DNA of 64,000 nucleotides, taken from contig JAIVEN010000016.1 in assembly GCA_026686845.1 (NCBI GenBank), forward strand, positions 34,072,001-34,136,000. The letters are read 5' to 3'. The position numbers and the translations under genes are program-made. The DNA comes from Adenanthera pavonina. Lineage: Eukaryota; Streptophyta; Magnoliopsida; Fabales; Fabaceae. Shown here piece after piece: positions 19,760-33,221 of the stretch; position 1 is the first letter of the stretch; each line of letters starts with the position of its first letter. Below the pieces are notes generated by a model. That model had not been told where the DNA came from. It searched no databases and saw only the letters and a program-made list of their open reading frames with translations.

Positions 19760-20215
19760 TGCTCGTGAGCAAGTGCTAGTGCGCGCGTGAGCAGGTGCTA
19801 AACCAGTCCTAAAGCAGTGAAGTTGACGACATACAACTGCGGAAAAAGTTTTGCCCGTACCAAATTTAAATCTACACGTTCCATTTGCCATTTTTTAGTT
19901 TTATCAGCAAGTATTCATCCAAAGGAATATGTCCAGGGGTCCGGCTGCCATGGGCAGCACCCATGGCGGCCCCCACATGGCCCTCGGACATTCAAAAATT
20001 CATAGAAAATAGCATGGGTGCCCAAAAATTGTGGAACTTGGTAGACTGCATCCCCACATCATCTTCTAGGTGCCTGCAAAAGATTGTGCTAGAACTCGAT
20101 CTCTAGCCCAGGTTGTGGCAAGGGAAAGCCATGAACAGATCCTAGAACGTGCCTGGTAAAGGCCCGAACGAGTACCCGGAACATGCCCGAGCAAGGCCCG
20201 AACAAGTCCCGTCGT
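19760..20215 (+). repeat. Long spacer repeat, copy 2
   Basis: Second copy of the unit at 18,690-19,115. It has an extra segment around 19,945-19,970 (GGCTGCCATGGGCAGCACCC, a short palindrome) and the beginnings of another subrepeat array at its end before truncation at about 20,228. Confidence 0.85.
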
Positions 20216-20228
20216 GTGACCGAGCAAT

Positions 20229-21787
20229 TGATAATATTGTTATTAATTTTATTTTAAATCTTTCCAGCTAAGAATTATATAATATCATTTAAACTTTATT
20301 AAAATAAACGGATGCATTTTTTATCATAGTAGCATGAAGCATAGAGAGACATGTTGGAGTAGTGAACATAAGATAGATGGTAAGGCATACAAACACATGA
20401 AAACTAAAATGCATAGTATGTTAGTAGTAAGCATGATATGAATAACACAACCAGGCAATGAGAATCTCAATCTTTTTCTTTTATTTTGATAGATTTGTTT
20501 GCATGTTTGAGCGGACGAGCCATAATATTGCTGCATGAAAAGTTGCATAGGGTTTCTTCATCTCATCTTCCCTTGTAAGCATTTCCACTCATTATAATCA
20601 ATTTCAACACCCTCAATTTTATTTCAGAAGGTAATTTTTTAAAAAATTTCAAGTGGAATCAATAAAATTTCCAAGTGAAAAACTCATGATTTCCAACTTA
20701 CTATAACTAATTTAAATACTTTCAATTTTATCAAATGTAACGCTGGAGATTGTATGGGTGCTAGCGACATTTCCAATTACTGAAACTCTGACCACATCAT
20801 CGGTCATCGTAGCTTTGGCCACATTGTCGATGACCAAAGCTCCGGCCATGTTGCCGACAATGGTGAGGGAGGGAGGGAATGTGAGAGAGAAGGGTAATTT
20901 GGTCCAATCCATTTTTTCCCTACCCAGAACCTAGATCCTTTTTGGGGATTAGCAAAATTATAGATCTCATTTTAAAAATATAAGTCTTAAAATGTTCTTA
21001 TTTGTCTTTTTCCCAAAAGAAAAATGTGACTAGAGTTAAAATTCTTCATAAATATGCGGTTATACTACAAAGATAGAGCAGGATCCTCTCTCCAGAGAGA
21101 CCTTGTCCTCAACAATCCTTTCCTACAAGAATCACTCTCTCACTGGTGAGGATCCAAATTCTACAAAGTGGAACCCACTAAAAGAAAATTCAAGTAATTA
21201 ATATTCAATTAATAAAGTGACCTGAACTTACAGCGCCAGTTTTGTCTTCACCAAGAACTATCAGTGGTGAAACTGTCGATCAATGGCGGAAGCAGCAATA
21301 GCCACAATCTAAACAACTACCTTTTCAACGGCAATAGCAAATTGAGGTGATGGAGTTCCACCTAGTGGTTTCTACTTGCAGCCGTTTCACTCCCATGTTA
21401 ACAATGTGCGGCCGGCTTGTAACTGTTCATCAATTACCAACATAGACGCCAAAAAATCCACGCCGGAAAGAATTGAGGAAATTACAGAACACATTTCCAC
21501 GTTTGTTCATCCGACGTGAATGAGCGTCTCTGAAAATGGTAATTACATTCCTGTGTTTTCAGTCCTCAAATTAACACTTGACAACTAATGTACAGCATTT
21601 TAAAGGGTGAATAAGAACATAGGAAGCGGTAGGTTTGCTATAGGCAACAAAGAATACTAACGATGCAAAAGATGCCTCATTAAACAACCTCGTCGATCCC
21701 CAAAGAAGGCAAATTAACCACAGAATGTACAGCTATGTACAGATCATGAAGGATATAAATACCAAATATAGAAGTCAATAACATTTC
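20229..21787. other. Gene-free, AT-rich spacer
   Basis: No ORF of recognisable content. Around 20,755-20,860 an imperfect repeat of GACCA..GC(T)CCGGCCA(C/T)(A/G)TTG occurs. Around 21,235-21,480 GC content rises without a convincing frame. I could not assign a repeat family. Confidence 0.5.
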
Positions 21788-23891
21788 TCATCTCTTAGAG
21801 GCCCATTTCTTATCAATATCAGAGAACACAATCTCCTGACATCGCACAATTCCACCTGCCCCTCCATAGCACAACCATCTCTCACTGCCCTTGTTCATGT
21901 TCCATCTCACTCTATGCAACGCTACCATTTTGGGAGGAAAAGCTTCAGCTACCCTCCCTACATTCGTCATTTCATTATCACCTTCTGGTGTGCCTGCTTT
22001 GTCATCATCTACGCACACTAAAGCTTGGCTATCTACTGGTTTTTTCTTATTGTTACCACCTGATTTTGGTTTCTTGGGCCTCTCTGCAGAAGCTGGTGCT
22101 TCCTCCGGAGCAGATTCCAAACCCAAATTGTCACCATCATAAAGGACTGAAACAAATTGAAGTTCCGTAGATAATTTTAGTGAAACTAGTTCTAACTAAT
22201 CATTTTAAATGGAACAAAATTCTGCCAGGGGCATACCTAAATCTTGAGAATGAGGATTAGAATTGGCGTCCGTCATCATCAGATTATTCACACTTCCATT
22301 TAAATTTGACTCATATACAAAACCCTTGAAAGATGATGCACCATGCCGACCCTTGTCAAAAGACTTGTTCAATGGGAAAGGCATATTTGATTCTGGTGTG
22401 CTAACAGTGAAAGTTGATTCCTCCTCCGATAGAGACCTGCAGAGAAAGTGGGGGACTCGATTGCGGGCATGATCTGTCTCCACTTCCTTAGCAGTAAGCT
22501 GAATACAGGAAGGCAAAGCTCAGAAAAAATGAAAAAGAGAGGGAGGCAGGAAAAAAGGAAAATTTTGATTTTTGGTTCTCATGTTATTTTGAGATCAAGA
22601 ATGCTACTCTCCAATAATATTGTCTTCTAGCAAAAATATAGTTACAGACGATTTATTGAAAGTCATGTAAAATTTTTGGCAAAATAAATAAATCAAGCCA
22701 TATAAAAATCCGTAGCACCCCACTGTTTTTACTGTGGATGGAATACAGATTAGGTTTATCCTGACTAAAATCATAATAAGCCAAATTATCAAAACTTAAA
22801 AAAAAAAAAAATTAAGTCTTGCACTCACTCAATATTCAAGCCAAATACGAGGTACAAGCAGGCCTCAATTTCAATATGTACACCAAAAAGATTGGGCCGT
22901 CAGGTCCACTAATGAGAGCTCACATGCAAATATACCTTTTGCCATTTCAGTACTACCTAATGCTAGATTATAATTTTTATTGTTCAAATGGACATCAATT
23001 AATACAAAAACCAGTAGTACAAAGCAAAAAGGATTCAGTCACAGCTAACCATCGAAGCATACCCCTTAATTACAAATAGTTTGATAATACAGATAGAAGA
23101 GGGGATGGGGGAAAAGAATCTCAACCAAAGGAGCATATCCCCTAATCAGAATGAGGTGCTATATTATAATAAATTTGTATAAAACCTATTCTGGTCGTTA
23201 CAAGAAAGAATCATATACACATCATCATGAAAAAGATCATTAAAAGAAGTGATAGTGGTAATAACAGGCGTAAATCTCCAGCAAAATGTTCAACTCACCT
23301 GAAAACGGACGGCAGAACCATCTGCACTGCAATAAGCAACCATACCTATCATAAAATAATGGGAGTACTCAGCTTCGAGAACTCACTATAATATTTACAA
23401 AACTTAGCAGCAATTATAATAAGTTGAATTGTTTGATGATGATACAAGGGCATTACTTCGTAATACACGATATTTTCCCTAAACTGAAATTCTTGCTGAT
23501 GAGATGCAATACTGATTAAGTCACAAAAACAGCGCATAGTAAAAACATAGTACCTGTAATTCTTGATACATGAACACTCCAAATAGCAAAGGATGAACGA
23601 GAGGAACTATGCAATCCAGGTTGTCTTTTTCCACTTAAAATTTTCTTACCAGTCATGGGATGGTCATTTGCAGCCTTCACCAGGCTAAGGGTTCTCATTG
23701 TTCCATCTTCATAAGTAATTATGATGCAACTACAAGCATATAAACAAAATAATTGAGATTATCATAATAATAAGACTGGATAGCGTTTGATGCAGTTAAA
23801 ATTATAAACTACCTTGGGTTTAACAGCCAATCCAGACTATATATTGATCCTCGGAACAGGATGGAGCTTCGGCAGAGGACAAAATGGATCA

Positions 23892-25103
23892 GAACAAACC
23901 GCATAAATTTTGAGTACTACAGATATTACCATGCTAAACAAGTATAACAAATCCTAAGGTTAAAGGTAATCCACCCCCTGGAAATGATGAAATTGAAATA
24001 TCAATATTAAGGAAAACAGCAAAACCAATTTATACATGGACATACAGACACTATAATGAAACACTGCTTTTCCGGTTAAACTCATGCAACACCCACTTTA
24101 TTCAACAGTGAAGATTTTCAGAAATAATGACTTTGAAAATTCTTGTTTATTTCAAAACTATAGTTGCTACATATAAGAGGAGGTAAGCCACAAGAGAACC
24201 AACCAATAAACCACAATCAAAGAAGGGAAATACCAGAATATAAATGCAAAATAGATTAATAATACTGGAAGCAAATAAGGAAATAAAGCCATTTGACTAC
24301 AGCCCATTAACATGATAAGGGCATGCTGGCCTAGCCCAAGGGTTAATTTAACCCAGAAGACTTGCTCCAAGAGAAGCAAGGGAAGAACAAAAGAAGGATG
24401 GACTAAGGGTAGGTCCAGGGAGAGTAGCACAGGAGAGATGCTGTGAGGGCCAAGGGGTTATGAAGAACCAAAGCAATGATGGTGGAGTGCGAAAAATCAT
24501 TTTTGGAAGTGTTTTTTCCCTGGAGAGACTCTAGCCTCTCAAAAGCTAGAGATTATATGTCATTATTCTTAGCACATTTTGTGTGTGTTTGGTTAATGCT
24601 TTGTTTAGATTCTGCGATATGGAAGGTTGATAGCCCTGTAGCTTATTCCTTCTTATGTCATGCCTACAGTATATTTCTGGGCTGTTCATATAAATACGAA
24701 GCAGGGAAGTTTAAGCTTTGGTTCTGGTCTGTTGTTTTCTGCATCTGAAATTCTATTTGACAATCCCATTGACAATAAATGTAATTATAAGACTATTGAA
24801 ACGCACTAGAATTTCTACCGAGCAATCCAATTTTTCCCCCTTCCTAACAACAGGATGTTGCCATTGCTATCTTTTCCATTTTGATGCATATCATATGCCT
24901 TCTAGTAGCATCCTTCAGTGTGAATGACATTGGAATGGGTAAATGTGATAAATAATACAATTCAATATTATTCAATTTTTTTTTTCCATTTAAGCACACA
25001 AAGTATTCTAAAGATAAAATGCAACAAAATCATTTCAAGATTTCATTTGCACAAGAAGTTAAAAAAAGAAAATAGAAAAATAAATACAAGAAATAATACT
25101 TAC
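23892..25103 (-). other. Intron 10 of the GTF3C2-like pseudogene
   Basis: About 1.2 kb without a recognised element. The donor at 25103-25102 is a good GTAAGT. The acceptor expected at 23893-23892 is not AG. Around 24,300-24,480 the sequence is less AT-rich and may be an old insert, but I could not identify it. Confidence 0.55.
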
Positions 25104-28100
25104 CGTAGATCCCAAAACTTTAGGCCTTCATGCCCAGCAGTTAATATTATATTTGAACTCTCTGGATCACTGAAAAATTATAACAAAATAAAAATACCTC
25201 TCAACATTAGAAATATAAAATGTGAATATGAACAAAAGATGCACATACAGATGACATCTGATATCTGCCTATTTTGCGTGTGTAAGAAATTATTGACCTA
25301 TTAATTTGAGAAATCTCCATGGAAAAATTTATAAAAGGCATGTCAATAGACCATACCAAGTAGACAATGTCCACACAAAGAGGCTCAATTTGACGAACAA
25401 TATATTTTTACAATTTTTTAATAGAAGGCAAAATAAGAAATGATACTTTCTGAGAAAATTTAAACCAAAAGGAACAAATAAAGCTCCCCATAGATTTCAG
25501 AGTAGATATTTGCTCAGGAGTAATTACATAGCCAATTCTTGAAGATTAGGTTGTAGAAGAAGTATACCTCCAGTCATTTCTATTTATCAGAAAGAAAAGG
25601 GAGAGAGAGAAAAGGAACCAAAAGTAGAAAAAAGATTCATGTTCTACTAAAATTCCAGATAATTTTAAAATATAAACAGACTTTATTTCTTTAAAATCCT
25701 CTAAAGTTAAGAGATAATAACAGTTAAATATATTGAATGCAGTCACCTAGCACGCCTTGAAGTTTTCAATCATCACTGACCCTTCAAATGGTGCCCAGGC
25801 GACTGCTCTAATAGGATCTGTATCCCCAGCAAAACAAAACAGTGGCTTTGTATCTGCAGATGAACATATGAAACAATAAAAAATGAAGCTTATCTAATAA
25901 ACTTGCTTCTCAACCAGATCCCATCCTAACAAAGCAAATAAAGGGTAAGGATGTTACCATCACATTTCGATGAAGCATTTCCTGGGAATTTCCATAAAGC
26001 AATCTAAAAATAATTAAATTACATCAGTTGTGATATAGTGTCAAATGTAATATTCAGATGAAGAGCTATTTATAGTCAAGTCACTGCTTGATGATGCTAA
26101 GAAACAAAGATGAATTATAAATACATAATTATTCCAGCAAGATGAGAACAAGAATCAGAATAACTAAAGCTTTCTTCCTACTCCACTCTTACATAAATCT
26201 TCAAGTATTAAGAAAGATGGACATTAATTGACCAAAAAAAAAAAAATACTGAAGAGCATACAATCAAATACCGTTCCATCATGGCACCCAGCAAGCAAAT
26301 AATCATGAGGCGGTGAAACAGACCATTCCACAGTCAACAGGATGCTGTCAGAGAAAGCAATGAAGCAAATTTAACTACATACATAACGAGGCAAAAATAT
26401 ATTTTTTCAAAAAAAAATGATGAATAAACTAGTATATGGGAGTTCAATAACATTCTGCATTTGCATGAATTTAACCAACAGAAACCAATAAGTCAATAAC
26501 ACATATACATTGAACCACCTTAATAAAGTGATTCCAAATTCTAAACAGAGAAGAGCAGAGAACTCTAAATTTTTATCCAAAAATAACAAATATTTTAATA
26601 CAGCCAGGTTGAATTGAAATGATATACTTTTCACTTGTTACTACAAAGTTCAACAATCTTGTGCTTAATTTGTTATGATTAAGAATATTAATATAACATT
26701 TCAAATAATATTACGTATGAACCAGCTATGCTACAAAAATTAAGCTTTTAAAAATTATTTCTTGATGTTAATGCACTTTTTCATAGGAATTAATTGTTAA
26801 TTTCAAAGTGTACTATACAGGGCATAATTTCCCCAATAGACAACAAAACCAAGCATTATCAATTAGTCCCAACCATTCTACTAGTTATAACTACGATCCA
26901 ATATCACAGGAGTACTTCATGACTCGTTATTTTGAAAAACAACAAAGATGGAAAGTCAACTCTAATATACTAAATCTAAATTGATAGTTTGAATGGCTCT
27001 CAAAAGTCATAACCAATAGTGTATTATATACATATTGTACAAGATATGTTTTCAACACATTCTCTTAATGAATTTCTACACCGCTGAAGAACAAGATTGC
27101 AGATTTCAAGAAAAATCTAGTTATATTGCATACTCATAAAGAGCACAGACTAGGCCAACACTTTAAAACAATATTTTAAAACCAGGACAACTTCCAAGAA
27201 TCATTCAACATAAAGAAGTCAGCACATTGAAGTTGAGAAAAATACAATTGGATCTAGAAAGTGACTTCCAAGCATCACAAGAGTACTTAGTAAGGCTTAT
27301 ATAACAAATTTGACGCTGAAAAAGAATTAGAAAACTATTTATTCCAAATGAATGAATTTATCATATATGAAGAAGTGCAGATGCTTCACTAAACTTCCAC
27401 ATCTGACCCAGAAAGAATATTGAAAAAAGGGTAAATTACACGAATCAATCCTGAATGTCATTGAAATTCAGAGACCTTCTCTCTGTTTCCAAAATATACA
27501 TAGACCTCCTATGAGACAAAAAATTTCTCTACTCTTCAGTTCAATTTTAAGTTTTGTTTTTAAACCTAAATACATATTTTGTGTTAAATTTAATAAAAAC
27601 AAATCTATCCTTTTCTTTCATTTGTGCATATTTGGATATAATACATATTTGCCAAATTGAGGTAAATCGATACTACATTAAACCAAAAAATATATACAAT
27701 TAAACTAAAGTATATAGTTTTGAAAATAGCAAATAACCTATGTAGTTCCAATAAAATTTAGGGGAAGTACGTATAAATTATTGTTAAAAAATAAATATGG
27801 ATTACAGAAGGAAATGAGCAAGAGATAATAGTTACATAATTTCACCTTAATTAATTGCCAACAAAATTAGAAGCATTCAAACCATGGTCAAGCAAGTATC
27901 TTTTGTTCATACTAAGCTTGGTTATACAAATTTTAGTTTCGTTGAATTCAAACCAAACAAGTTGCTTGAACTTGATTTATTTCAGTATCTTTTCATACAA
28001 AATTAATAGTGCTAATAAATAGATTCACCTTCGACAAAATTGCTACAATTTATTTTATAGATGATATTTAACTAACCAATACTTGCAGATATGCAGCTAT

Positions 28101-28230
28101 ACATACATACATGCATACATCCATTTCATATAAATGACATGTAAGAATTAATGATATTTGAAAAATAATAATTTCAAACATAACGAATACTGGTGTTATT
28201 GTAATAAATTTTTAAATATTAATAAATATG

Positions 28231-28592
28231 TGATGTAGAACAGGGTAGAAAAAGGGTAGAAAATAGATGAGATGAGAAGAAATTTAAGAAAAAGAGGGAA
28301 ACTCACTGAACAACTCTCAATAATCAATCAATAACATTCAATCAATGGGAAAAGCTAACTGCAATTAAAGTTTCTAATGTTTATTTATAGAGTTCTAAAT
28401 CTTAATCTAACTAGGATCCTAAAATGGTTTAAATCTAAAAGATAAATATTAAACTATATCCTACATATAAGATAAAGATAAATCTAAACAAAATAATTAA
28501 ATCATAAAGATAAAATAAATTCAAAATAAATTAAATCTAAATAATCTAATAATTATTTAAATCCTAATTATCTAATTATCTTTTCTGTATCA
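28231..28592 (-). repeat. 3' LTR of the intronic element
   Basis: 362 bp, TG...CA bounded. Matches 30920-31278 throughout with about 5% divergence. A TTTATTTATAGAG TATA-like box lies near 28,380-28,392. Confidence 0.9.
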
Positions 28593-30542
28593 TTCTCCCC
28601 CGCTTGAAAGAACTCTCCTCTAGAGAATTAAACCGATACTTCATCTCCTTGCTTCCTTTAACAAACTGCTTCTTGGTCAAAAGATAAAGGCTTTGATTCC
28701 TTAACCTCGACTCCCCTTGTTTAGTTGAACCATTATTCTCAATCTCGAGCTTAACAGGACATAACAAGATTGTCTTTCCCTTATACTTGAATGAATGAGT
28801 GTTCTCCCAACCATGGCTTGTAACATCATTATCGCAGAGCCATGGTCTTCCCAACAAAATGTGAGCAATATCCATAGGAAGGACATTGCATAGAACTTCC
28901 TGATACTCTCCCAATTGAAGGGGAACGCGACATCGATGTGTAATAGTTAAAAAAGTCTTTTCATCAACCCATGCTACTTGAAAAGGCTTGGGATAAGGTT
29001 CTCGTTTAAGACCAAGCCTAGCAAGTCCTTGGCTAGAGATTGCATTCCTAGTGCTTCCTCCATCAATAAATAACTTGCATGACTTACCTCTACACTTCAC
29101 AAAAAGTTTGAAAGGTGCTTGTTCTCTTCCAAGAGTCATCAGGCGAGGAGACAGATAGCATGCACCTCATCACACACGTGTCTTGTCTCACAATCATCCA
29201 CAATAATCTCCTCGTCCACGTCTCAACTGGGTCAATCACCATGTTAGCATTTACCACTTCATCCTTATGCTCAGCCGGAGCTTCAAGAAGTAGAGCACGG
29301 TGTGGACACCTTGATGCGATGTATCCTTTAAAATAACATCAAAAACACTCAATGGTAGAATCACTAGGACGGAAGTTGGATCTTATTGACTCAGCATTCT
29401 TAGAAGTACTTCTAGTAGGACTAGTTGTCTTATTAGAATTGGTTGTAAAAGGAGGCACTCCAGTAAAGTGGTTGGATTGTGTGAAACTATGATTCTAGCG
29501 AGAATTAGTGCCCTGGGAAGTAAAACGCTTGCCATATGAATTCTTGAGTAAATACTCTATTTCCAAGGCCTTATGGTAAGCCTTCTCAAGAAACTCAGGA
29601 GGATTCAATTTAAATTCTTGCTATATGTCAGCTCGAAGACCGTTGACAAACTTTTGAACTGTCATCCAAGGATCTTCCTTAACTTCACACCGAATCATGA
29701 GTTCATCAAAATGAGCCATGTAATCGGATACTATGGTGGCCTGTCTCAAGTTCAGCCATTGATTGAACAGTTGACTCTTGTAATGGGTAGACAAATATTT
29801 CTCCTTTAACTTCATCTTCATCTTTGCCCAAGTACTAATTGGGGGTTGTCCTAGACGGTCTAGTTGTTGCTCATTCTACCAATATTTCTTGGCAGATCCG
29901 ACAAGCTTCATTTTAGTGAAACGAACTCGATGCACGTCGCTCATCTCATACCATTCAAAATAGTCCTCCATGCTAGCCAACCAATCCAAGAAGGCGCTTG
30001 AATCTAATTGGCCGTTAAACTCAGGAGCATCGACTTTGACTTTCTTAAAGATGTCATCCAGCTGAATCTGTCTATAACCTCCCCTGTGATGTCTAGGAGG
30101 TGACTCATATCTTCGCTTATAATAACCTCTTGGCTCATGATCAACCCACTAATCTTCTACATAGTCTTGCTAGGAAATAAAAGTTATATGAGTAGGATTC
30201 CTAAGATTCCTGTTTTTGTTGCCGTTTGCCAACTGACAATTCTCAATAGGTGGAGGCCTTGTATTACTAAGGGAAGTAGTGTATTCACCTCTTAAGTTGA
30301 TTTCTTTACGAACCTTTGAACCTTCAACTGTAACTTCTGTTGTATATTGTTTGCTTGTGCCTTTTATGATTTACGCAAGGTCTTCAAACATCTTCCTTAA
30401 TTCTTCAATGCCACAGTTTGTTTCCTCAAACCTTCGGTTTCATATTCTGAATCACCGTCGCAATTGCTTGATCTATGTATTCTGTGCTACGTCTCTCAAC
30501 TTCCTCAAGTTGATTTTGAGTTATTTGGGAGTTTTTAGTCAT
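28576..30542 (-). pseudogene. gag-protease of the intronic element
   Basis: The start MTKNSQITQNQLEEVERRS is at 30542. The capsid part includes KVDAPEFNGQLDSSAFLDWL and DYFEWYEMSD (about 29,930-30,030), AKKYW followed by an in-frame TAG (about 29,876), KMKLKEKY, FNQWLNLRQ and a KFVNGLR motif. A zinc knuckle near 29,290-29,345 is damaged by a stop codon. From 29,139 the frame is open: CKLFIDGGSTRNAIS carries the retropepsin-like D-G-G-S active-site motif, and ILLGRPWLCDNDV follows. The frame runs past the polypurine tract and ends at 28576, inside the LTR. No reverse transcriptase or integrase follows. Confidence 0.82.
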
Positions 30543-30919
30543 GGTGATTCCCAAAAATACTTGCCTCTAGTTTGAATCAGAGTAGAAATGAAAGAAATCG
30601 TGCGAAAATACCTCGGAAACAGTGAAAAAAACACAATTTGATGAATTTGGGCACTGTAGCGCAAGGCGCGTGGAGCCCATGTGCAGGGAAGTTGGCCGGC
30701 ACATGAGGGCGCATGGCCAGCACGCCGGTGATGGCGTTCGGTGGATGGGCCGGGTTTTCTCCGGCGAGGTGACCAGTGGCAATAGTGGAGTGATCTAACA
30801 TCGGCAGTTACAAGTTCTGGCTTCGGCAGTGAAATTCTTAGGGTTCCGGCGAGGGTTCTGGTGGTTTTCCCGCAAGGGAAGTGTTTAAGGCCGTGGAGAA
30901 ACCTACTCTTATACCAAAT

Positions 30920-31278
30920 TGATGTAGAGCAGGGTAGGAAAAGGGTAAAAAACAGATGAGATGAGAAATTTAAGAAAAAGAGGGAAACTCACTAAACAAC
31001 TCTCAATAATCAATCAATAATATTCAATCAATAGGAAAAGCTAACTACAATTAGAGTTTCTAATGTTTATTTATAGAGTCCTAAATCATAATTTAACTAA
31101 GATCCTAAAATAGTTTAAATCTAAAAAATAAATATTAAACTATATCCTACATATAAGATAAAGATGAATCTAAACAAAATAATTAAATCATAAAGATAAA
31201 ATAAATTCCAAATAAATTAAATCTAAATAATCTAATAATTATTTAAATCCTAATTATCTAATTATCTTTTCTACATCA
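30920..31278 (-). repeat. 5' LTR of the intronic element
   Basis: 359 bp with TGATGTAGA...TCTACATCA ends, followed by the target duplication ATATG. Confidence 0.9.
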
Positions 31279-31718
31279 ATATGCTTTTTATTTTTGTGAA
31301 ACGTGCTATTAAATCTATATGTGGAACTTTGTATTTTACTAAATTATCCTATTCTCTCTCTGCCTCTGTCCCTCTCTCACTCTCTCTATATATATATTCA
31401 AGTAATGCTTAAGTATCATATGATAAATCTTGTTTTACTCATCAATCAGGTTTAAAAATTATTCATTTAACTGCTTCGTTAATTTGAAACAAACAAAAAT
31501 GAGTTTAGTTCAGCTGTTTCATGAATTGGGCACAAGAATATCAGTTTACTGACAACCCTAATGAAAAGAAAGGAGCAAGCTTAGCAGCATACCTTTGTAA
31601 GCCACCACGCTTCAACATTGATCATTTAAATACAGGCTCCAATTTTATAAACCGTGGATCTGTGGCCTCTCCATGCCTATAAATTGCTCTTAATGCAAGA
31701 TGACTAGGAACCTCCCAA

Positions 31719-33221
31719 CTGTAAATGATAAGAAGAACGAGCGCATAACAACAAAAGATGCCCCCATTCGACATCCCATAAAGTGAGATAACCAGATAAA
31801 TCCATAAACTATAGGGCTGCGATTGTTCCTCAGCCACTAACATATAATGGACAGTACTTATATTTATTGAGTATAACCAATCAATTCATCATTCTCAAGG
31901 AACAATTTCAATGTGTCTCATCACCAAACACTTTAACCTCTTCTACAAAGAACAACAATCTCTTTCGAGAAAATATATTTAACTCAGAAGTAGAAACCCA
32001 TAATGCTTACCCATTAGTCTCCTTTTTCCATTTAGCCTGCTTTCATAAGTTACATAAATCTCTCCTTATAAATCCTTCCTTAATATTTTACTTGCTTCTC
32101 AAACTGAGATATGTTACATGTGATATGGATAAATCAGAGACTAGAAAAATCAGATATGTTAACCATACTCTAGTCCTTTTTATACCCCATAGATTTTCTT
32201 TTCCTTTTTAGGCTCAACAATCATTTTAGTCCCTTAATTTCCTTTTTGTTTCAATTAGGCCCCTTAACGCATTTTGTACCATATCCATCCTCTAACTTCA
32301 TTTAGTATTTCAAAATGATCCTTTAACTTTATTTAGCACTCCAAAATAATCCTTGAGGGATTAGCAAAAAAGAACCAGAAAAGCACAAACTGATAGTTAA
32401 TTAAAGGACCAGACTGCAACCAAATAATAATAATTAAAAAAAAGTCATTGTCAAACCTTTTTTTTTTAAAACAACATATTTTCTTAAAAGAAAGATGACA
32501 AGTGCAATGAACAACAAGGTAGGAGACTAAAAATCCTTAGAACAAGCTAAAAACATATGGAGCAAACGAAACAGAGAAGACGTTGATTTGGGAAAAAAAA
32601 AAAACAGAAAGACATAGCTCAAAATAACTCTCTAGCCCTCTAAATCCCGAATGAACCCCACCTCCTTCTATGCTTCCCACCCAGTGAAAATACCATGAGC
32701 TAAAACCCACAAGGCAGCCACCAAAAAGACGCACCCATAAATGGTGACGAGAAACAGATATCCAGTTACATACACTGGCGTTTTGCTCCATCCACAAACA
32801 CTACATGCATGCAAAAAAAAAAATGCCCCCAGGTTGCACCACATTTCAATTTCATTAAATGTATCACAAATGTCAACACTAATTCACTATTTTACCAAGT
32901 ATCCATGATGTTTCATTCAACTATTCATCAGAACTTTTTTTTACATGGTACAAGACTGATATGCAAAACTGCATTTCCTCGGGCATAATCAAATTTTAAA
33001 CACTACAAATCTTGCAATGATAGTCAGTACAAACAGATCCAAATTACCATGGTTGTTACCATTTCTAACTTTGTGAAAAAACATAAGAACAACGATGACT
33101 CATTCAAGTGATAAGAAACTAAGCTGCAAGGATATCAAGGACACCACTATGAACAGCAGAATGAGACTCAAACAAAAAAATAATTGGCATTCAGTTCAAA
33201 CATCTTACGTAGACATCTTAC
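31719..33221 (-). other. Intron 5 of the GTF3C2-like pseudogene
   Basis: 1.5 kb with donor GTAAGA at 33221 and acceptor TTTACAG before 31718. Around 32,215-32,430 the phrases TTTTAGTCCCTTAA, GATCCTTTAACTTTA and the near-complement TTAAAGGACCAGACTGCA suggest an old inverted-repeat transposon remnant. Its ends could not be fixed. Confidence 0.5.

Larger units (their letters stand above)
18161..20228 (+). other. rDNA intergenic spacer remnant
   Basis: Position right after the 26S 3' end and GC-rich, repetitive content identify the 45S intergenic spacer. It contains two long copies of a ~420-450 bp unit (about 18,690-19,115 and 19,760-20,215) separated by a ~33-bp subrepeat array. I did not find the plant Pol I promoter core (TATATA followed by G-run). 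The spacer stops abruptly near 20,228, where AT-rich DNA begins. ORFs on either strand here follow from the repeats and have no family resemblance. Confidence 0.75.
28231..31278 (-). mobile_element. Gag-protease LTR element without RT, in intron 6
   Basis: A complete 3,048-bp insertion in the same orientation as the gene. LTRs are 28231-28592 and 30920-31278. The right one has nine-base inverted ends TGATGTAGA...TCTACATCA. The target duplication is a perfect ATATG at 28226-28230 and 31279-31283. A polypurine tract (GCGGGGGAGAA on the minus strand) abuts the left LTR and a decayed initiator-Met site (TGGTATAAGAG) abuts the right LTR. The interior encodes only Gag and an aspartic protease-like domain. 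The LTRs differ at about 19 of 359 positions plus a 3-bp indel, so the insertion is far older than the one at 2,824-8,072. Confidence 0.9.
26345..31592 (-). other. Intron 6, enlarged by a retroelement
   Basis: A 5.2-kb intron with donor GTATGC at 31592 and acceptor CTGACAG before 26344. Some 3,048 bp of it is the gag-protease element at 28,231-31,278. A block at 27,430-27,560 (GGGTAAATTACAC..) looks like a common dispersed plant repeat, but its ends are unclear. The remainder is AT-rich with no signal I can name. Confidence 0.65.

Noticed and set aside
17072..20106. Many ORFs of 60-134 residues on both strands
   Set aside because: They overlap rRNA, ITS and spacer repeats. Their periodic sequences mirror the DNA repeats, and the frames have no family resemblance.
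20712..20912. Minus-strand 66-residue ORF
   Set aside because: It comes from an imperfect short DNA repeat and contains no known motif.
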